9,182 bases of DNA from Chloroflexia bacterium (GTDB lineage Bacteria > Chloroflexota > Chloroflexia > QHBQ01 > JADMIH01): contig JAICKM010000231.1 of NCBI GenBank assembly GCA_025927935.1, forward strand, positions 1-9,182, written 5' to 3'. Each line of letters opens with the position of its first letter. Position 1 is the stretch's first letter. Positions 5,839 to 9,182 of this stretch are shown piece after piece. The translations under genes were made by a program, and so were the position numbers. Under the pieces are notes generated by a model. It ran no database searches. It had not been told where the DNA came from and worked only from the letters and a program-made list of their open reading frames with translations.

Positions 5839-6609
5839 TCAGGCGGGCACGATGGTGATGCCGAGGGCGCGGTAGATGTCCAGCACGTCGGCGGGCACCG
5901 ACCGCTCAGTGACGAGATGCGTTAGCTCGGAGAGGGGACCGACAATGTAGGGTGCCGCCGTGCCCAGCTTTTCAGCCGAGGCCAGCGCCACCACCTCCGC
6001 CGCGCTGGCGATCATCGCTCGCTTGACATAACATTCTTCCAGCTCCGGCGCGCTGATGCCCACCTCCGGGTGCAGGCTGCACACGCCGAGCATGCACAGG
6101 TCGGCGCGCACATGGGCGAGCGCATCGACCGTAGGCGCGCCGACCGTGACCCGCGCGCTCTTGAGCAGCCGCCCACCCAGCAGGATCACCTCGACCGCCG
6201 GATGCTCGGCCAGGGCCACGGCGATGGGCGGGCTGTTGGTAATCACCGTGGCGCGCAACGCGGGTGGCAGGTGCTCGGCCACCTGGAGGGTGGTCGTCCC
6301 GCCGTCCAGGATGATTACCTGGCCGTCGCGCACCAACGCGGCGGCGGCCTGGGCAATGGCCGCTTTGGCGGCGGACGCCTGTTCGCGGCGCGCGCTGTAA
6401 CTGGCCGCCGGGGTGCGCGGCAGCGCCCCGCCGTGCACGCGCAACAGCAGGCCCGTGTCCGCCAGGTCGCGCAAGTCGCGCCGGATCGTATCCTCGGACG
6501 TGCCGAGGGCGGCGCTCAATTCGGAGGCGACCACTTTGCCCTCGCGGCGTAAGGTGTCAAGGATGCGCTGCTGGCGCTCTTCTTTTAACAAGGATCGGGG
6601 GGTCTCCAT
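5839..6609 (-). CDS. DeoR/GlpR-family transcriptional repressor
   Basis: A DNA-binding regulator of 256 residues, the usual family length. Residues about 10-65 form the DeoR winged helix: ERQQRIL, a recognition helix ending TIRRDLRDL (41-49), and RVHGGA (57-62). The rest is the sugar-phosphate-sensing domain with LDGGTTT (101-107), VITNS (122-126), LLGGRL (143-148), VGISAPELEE (183-192) and VKRAMI (195-200). The usual D-x-S-K motif near 210-215 reads SAEK, so the Asp is lost. Such proteins usually repress sugar uptake or catabolic genes and release DNA when a phosphorylated sugar binds. It diverges from an MFS transporter, its likely target, and a shared operator-like repeat suggests self-repression too. 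The ATG has AGGG six bases upstream. No sugar kinase or other catabolic gene is in the window. Confidence 0.92.
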   Translation of the reverse strand: METPRSLLKEERQQRILDTLRREGKVVASELSAALGTSEDTIRRDLRDLADTGLLLRVHGGALPRTPAASYSARREQASAAKAAIAQAAAALVRDGQVIILDGGTTTLQVAEHLPPALRATVITNSPPIAVALAEHPAVEVILLGGRLLKSARVTVGAPTVDALAHVRADLCMLGVCSLHPEVGISAPELEECYVKRAMIASAAEVVALASAEKLGTAAPYIVGPLSELTHLVTERSVPADVLDIYRALGITIVPA

Positions 6610-6636
6610 CTTTCGCCCTATTTTTCTCTATCGCCA

Positions 6637-6666
6637 TTGACTCTGCCGGGTTTGTGCAGCTATAAT
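6637..6666 (+). promoter_or_regulatory. Sigma-70 promoter of the MFS transporter gene
   Basis: TTGACT (6637-6642, five of six consensus) and TATAAT (6661-6666, perfect) are separated by 18 bases. Transcription would begin near 6673 and give a leader of about 83 bases to the ATG at 6756. The -35 and -10 boxes lie inside the 5' leader of the divergent DeoR gene. Confidence 0.7.
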
Positions 6667-6671
6667 CGTGT

Positions 6672-6689
6672 TATTGCATTATATTGCAT
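6672..6689. promoter_or_regulatory. Operator-like repeat between the facing promoters
   Basis: TATTGCAT occurs twice (6672-6679 and 6682-6689) at a 10-base period, one helical turn. The inner stretch TGCATTATATTGCA (6675-6688) is also a near palindrome, with 12 of 14 positions symmetric. It covers the -10 box of the DeoR promoter and the start point of the MFS promoter. It is the best candidate for the DeoR protein's binding site, inferred from position and symmetry only. Confidence 0.5.
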
Positions 6690-6707
6690 GTTTCTGCGGG
6701 TTGTCAA
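6678..6707 (-). promoter_or_regulatory. Sigma-70 promoter of the DeoR gene
   Basis: On the minus strand TTGACA (6707-6702) and TATAAT (6683-6678) are both perfect, with an 18-base spacer. Transcription would start near 6671, giving a leader of about 62 bases. The elements lie within the leader of the divergent MFS gene. Confidence 0.72.
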
Positions 6708-6755
6708 TTGCCGGTATGCCGCCGGCTACCGATAAGAGGGATCAGGAAGAAGGGT

Positions 6756-7994
6756 ATGGCGCGAACGAGTACACGCGAACCGGCTGGGCGCCGGGCGTTG
6801 ATCGCAAACACGATATTGGCTTTTTTTGCCCTGGGTGTCAGCGGCGCCTGCCTGGGTCCGGCGTTGCCCTGGCTGACACAGCGCTGGGGCGTGCGCCTGG
6901 ACGAGGGCGGCGCCCTGTTCACGGCCCTGTTCGCCGGCTCCTGTATCACCGTGGCGCTATCGGGGCTGCTGCTGGACCGCATCGGTCGCAAGCCGATGCT
7001 GGTCACGGGCCTAGCCTGCATGACCGTCGGGCTGCTTGGCATCGCCACGGCGCCCAGCCTGGGCATCGCCCTGGCCTGGACCTTCCTGCTCGGCCTGGGC
7101 TGGGGCTGCCAGGACGTGACCTTGAATGTCTTCGTCGCCGACCTCTATCCCGAAGACCGTAACGCCGCGCTGAACCTGACCAACGTCTTCTTCGGCCTGG
7201 GCGCGCTGGCCGGACCGCTTGCCGTGGGTGCCGCCTTGACTACCGTTGATAGCCCGCAGCCGGTCCTGCTGCTGCTGGCGGCGCTGGCGGCGCTGGCCGT
7301 GATCTTTTTCCTGGTCTTGCGCTTCCCGCCGATGCCCGCGGCCCTGCCGGGCACGAGCGCGGGGCGCCGCGGGTTGGGCGTCTTGCGCGAGGGCTACGTG
7401 CTGCTGACCGCGCTGATGTTCTTCCTGTATGTAGGTCTGGAAATCGGCTTTGGCGGCTGGGCCTACAGCTTCGCCATCGAGGGCGCGCACCTGGAGGCGG
7501 GCATTGCGGCGCTAGTCGTGTCGGTCTACTGGATCGCCTTCACCGTGGGGCGCGCGGCGGCGGGCTTTGCCAGCCGGCGTTGGCCGGGCGCCGAACTAGT
7601 CTGGGGCGGCGCGCTCTGTGGCGCCGCGGGGGCCGGGGTGCTGGCCCTGTTCCCCGGTAGCCCGGCAGTCTTGTTCGGCAGCGCGGTGCTGCTGGGGGCC
7701 GGCTTCGCGCCGATCTTCCCGACCGCCTTCGGGCTGGCGGCAGCGCGCTACCCGGCCGTGGCAGGCACCGTGTCCAGCGTGCTTGTGCTGGGCGGCAGCC
7801 TCGGCGGCACTGTCCTGCCTTACGCGCAGGGGCGCCTGCTCGTGGCGGGCGGTGTACCCCTGGCGGCGGGCGCGATTGCCCTGGCCGCCCTGGCCGTCGC
7901 CGGGCTGCAACTATTCCTGGGCCGCGTCTACGGCACTGCCGCGGAAAGCGAACCGGCGTCGCCCGCCGAGGCAACGACGTGTGTGGCTATGTGA
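6756..7994 (+). CDS. Major facilitator superfamily transporter, fucose-permease-like
   Basis: An inner-membrane transporter of 412 residues with about 12 hydrophobic segments, the normal MFS size. The loop 2-3 signature is clear at 70-79 (GLLLDRIGRK). A central loop at about 190-210 divides the two halves. GLEIGFGGWAYSF (227-239), with the membrane Glu229, and GAGFAPIFPTAFGL (314-327) recall the FucP-like sugar:proton symporters; the sugar itself cannot be told. I chose the ATG at 6756 because AGGA lies eight bases upstream. The frame stays open upstream to a TTG at 6684, but that is only about ten bases past the predicted transcription start, lies in the operator, and would add a non-hydrophobic 24-residue tail. 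The divergent DeoR-type gene is its probable regulator. The stop lies 12 bases from the convergent aconitase stop. Confidence 0.9.
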   Translation: MARTSTREPAGRRALIANTILAFFALGVSGACLGPALPWLTQRWGVRLDEGGALFTALFAGSCITVALSGLLLDRIGRKPMLVTGLACMTVGLLGIATAPSLGIALAWTFLLGLGWGCQDVTLNVFVADLYPEDRNAALNLTNVFFGLGALAGPLAVGAALTTVDSPQPVLLLLAALAALAVIFFLVLRFPPMPAALPGTSAGRRGLGVLREGYVLLTALMFFLYVGLEIGFGGWAYSFAIEGAHLEAGIAALVVSVYWIAFTVGRAAAGFASRRWPGAELVWGGALCGAAGAGVLALFPGSPAVLFGSAVLLGAGFAPIFPTAFGLAAARYPAVAGTVSSVLVLGGSLGGTVLPYAQGRLLVAGGVPLAAGAIALAALAVAGLQLFLGRVYGTAAESEPASPAEATTCVAM

Positions 7995-8006
7995 GTACTG
8001 ACCTGC

Positions 8007-9182
8007 TCACGTTCTCCCGCTGACATAATCTGGCGTTGCGCTAGCTGCCGCGATCTCTCCACTTCGGGGTTGCGGGGAGATCGCGCGCCGATCCTGGTCT
8101 TTGAGGAGCCGACGGAGAACATATTGCAGGATGCCGCCGTGCCGGTAGTACAGCACCTCCTGCGGTGTGTCGAGGCGCATCTGAACGGTGAACTCCACAA
8201 CCGCACCGTCATCACGATAGGCCCGCACTTTCAGGTGCTTGCCTGCCGCGAACTCCTTCGCCACTGCGTCTGCGAGGCCCACGATCTCGAACGTCTCGTG
8301 CCCGGTCAGGCCATGCGACTCCACCGATTCTTCAGCCGCGAACTGCAAGGGCAGGATGCCCATGCCGATCAGGTTCGAGCGGTGGATGCGCTCGTAGCTC
8401 TGGGCGATCACGGCCCGCACCCCCAACAGCGCTGGGCCTTTAGCTGCCCAGTCACGGCTCGATCCGGTGCCGTACTCGCGCCCGGCCAGGATGATCAACG
8501 GCACGCCGTCCGCCTGGTATCGGGTGGACGCCTCATAGATCGACATCACTTCGCCGGTCGGCAGGTAGGTGGTGAAACCGCCCTCCGTGCCCGGCGCAAG
8601 CTGGTTGCGCAGGCGCACGTTCGCGAACGTGCCGCGCACCATCACCTCGTGGTTGCCCCGCCGCGAGCCGTAGCTGTTGAAGTTCCGGTACTCCACACCG
8701 TGCTCCAGCAGGTACTGCCCGGCGGGCGAGTTCTTGCGGATGCTGCCCGCGGGCGAGATATGGTCGGTGGTCACGCTGTCGCCGAGCACAGCCAGCACCC
8801 GCGCTCCCGCGATGGCCGGCACCGTCGCCGGTGCTTCGCGGGTCATGCCGTCGAAGTACGGCGGGTGGCGCACATAGGTCGAATCGGGGTCCCAGGCGAA
8901 CAGGTCGCCCGCGGGCACAGCGAGGCTGTTCCACTGCGCGTCGCCCTTGAACACGTCGGCGTAGCTCTGGCGGAACATGTCCGACTGGACCGACTGGAGG
9001 ATCGCTTCCTGCACCTCGTGATGGGTCGGCCAGATGTCGCGCAGGTAGACCGGCTGCCCATCGTTGTCCGTGCCGAGCGGGTCCTGGTCCAGATCGATGT
9101 CCATGCGCCCGGCCAGCGCGTAGGCGACGACCAGCGGCGGCGACATGAGGTAGTTGGCGCGGACCTCGGATTGGATGCGGCC
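8007..9182 (-). CDS. acnA: Aconitate hydratase AcnA, C-terminal part (5' end off window)
   Basis: Interconverts citrate and isocitrate in the TCA cycle. The frame is open to the window edge: the 12 codons before an internal ATG at 9146 read [12 protein letters not shown], matching the conserved stretch before [12 protein letters not shown]. The true start and the three iron-sulphur cysteines therefore lie outside. In the visible 391 residues, [14 protein letters not shown] is at 135-148, [15 protein letters not shown] at about 167-181, and the swivel-domain catalytic loop [12 protein letters not shown] near 238-249 with Ser242 and Arg243. The usual family end [16 protein letters not shown] is at 345-360. 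A further 31 residues (361-391) follow that I do not recognise, and their codons include a strong hairpin. The AcnA/IRP type is favoured over AcnB by motif content and domain order. Confidence 0.95.
   Translation of the reverse strand, partial: GRIQSEVRANYLMSPPLVVAYALAGRMDIDLDQDPLGTDNDGQPVYLRDIWPTHHEVQEAILQSVQSDMFRQSYADVFKGDAQWNSLAVPAGDLFAWDPDSTYVRHPPYFDGMTREAPATVPAIAGARVLAVLGDSVTTDHISPAGSIRKNSPAGQYLLEHGVEYRNFNSYGSRRGNHEVMVRGTFANVRLRNQLAPGTEGGFTTYLPTGEVMSIYEASTRYQADGVPLIILAGREYGTGSSRDWAAKGPALLGVRAVIAQSYERIHRSNLIGMGILPLQFAAEESVESHGLTGHETFEIVGLADAVAKEFAAGKHLKVRAYRDDGAVVEFTVQMRLDTPQEVLYYRHGGILQYVLRRLLKDQDRRAISPQPRSGEIAAASATPDYVSGRT
8049..8085. terminator. Strong hairpin in the aconitase 3' coding end; possible two-way terminator
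   Basis: CGCGATCTCTCC (8049-8060) pairs with GGGGAGATCGCG (8074-8085) over 12 pairs, one of them G-T, around a 13-base loop. It lies 55 bases past the MFS stop and inside the aconitase tail codons. With only 12 bases between the two convergent stops, it is the only evident structure able to end MFS transcription. No T-run follows on either strand, so the terminator role is inferred. Confidence 0.4.

Noticed and set aside
6684..6755. Upstream TTG start giving the transporter 24 more residues
   Set aside because: It lies within the operator only about ten bases past the predicted transcription start, has no Shine-Dalgarno, and the ATG at 6756 has a good one.
7991..8010. GTGAG/CTCAC short hairpin between the MFS and aconitase stops
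   Set aside because: Only five pairs with a ten-base loop and no T-run; too weak to call a terminator.

Overview
The window is high-GC bacterial chromosome (roughly two thirds G+C by eye) with AT-rich stretches only at promoters. It holds eight protein genes and no RNA genes, insertion sequences or CRISPR. The protein types (a cyclase with an N-terminal zinc-ribbon region, a peptidase-MA-like lipoprotein, 34-residue TPR arrays, a 'DVGET' HAD hydrolase) most resemble Chloroflexota, perhaps Anaerolineae. That placement is from memory of family distribution, not from a search.

Left block (1-2645, + strand): the 3' part of a class III adenylate cyclase gene, whose start lies off the window, overlaps by ATGA a lipoprotein gene. 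The lipoprotein carries a peptidase-MA-like domain whose HExxH motif reads HALTH, so the catalytic Glu is lost while the zinc ligands remain.

Middle block (2618-5585, - strand): in transcription order, a HAD-type hydrolase, a YycJ/WalJ-like metallo-beta-lactamase-fold hydrolase and a nine-TPR protein. The TPR gene overlaps the lipoprotein gene tail to tail by 28 bases. The HAD gene has a near-consensus sigma-70 promoter with a palindrome laid over it. The 232-base gap between the HAD and MBL genes holds several GGGCCGGTTT palindromes resembling REP elements. The TPR gene seems to have its own -10 box.

Right block (5839-9182): a DeoR/GlpR-type repressor (-) and an MFS sugar-type transporter (+) diverge from a compact control region. 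In it two strong sigma-70 promoters face each other, and a direct repeat/near-palindrome lies where their start sites meet. The layout suggests a small self-contained uptake module whose repressor controls both genes. Convergent to the transporter is the C-terminal part of an AcnA-type aconitase (-). Its coding region ends in an unusual 31-residue tail that contains a strong DNA hairpin, 12 bases from the transporter stop.

The region 5586-5838 between the HAD start and the DeoR stop holds no gene. It has the HAD promoter, a symmetric cluster of GCGAAG words and hairpins. I see no clear new multi-gene system. The best leads are the cyclase/pseudo-peptidase lipoprotein pair and the face-to-face promoter switch.
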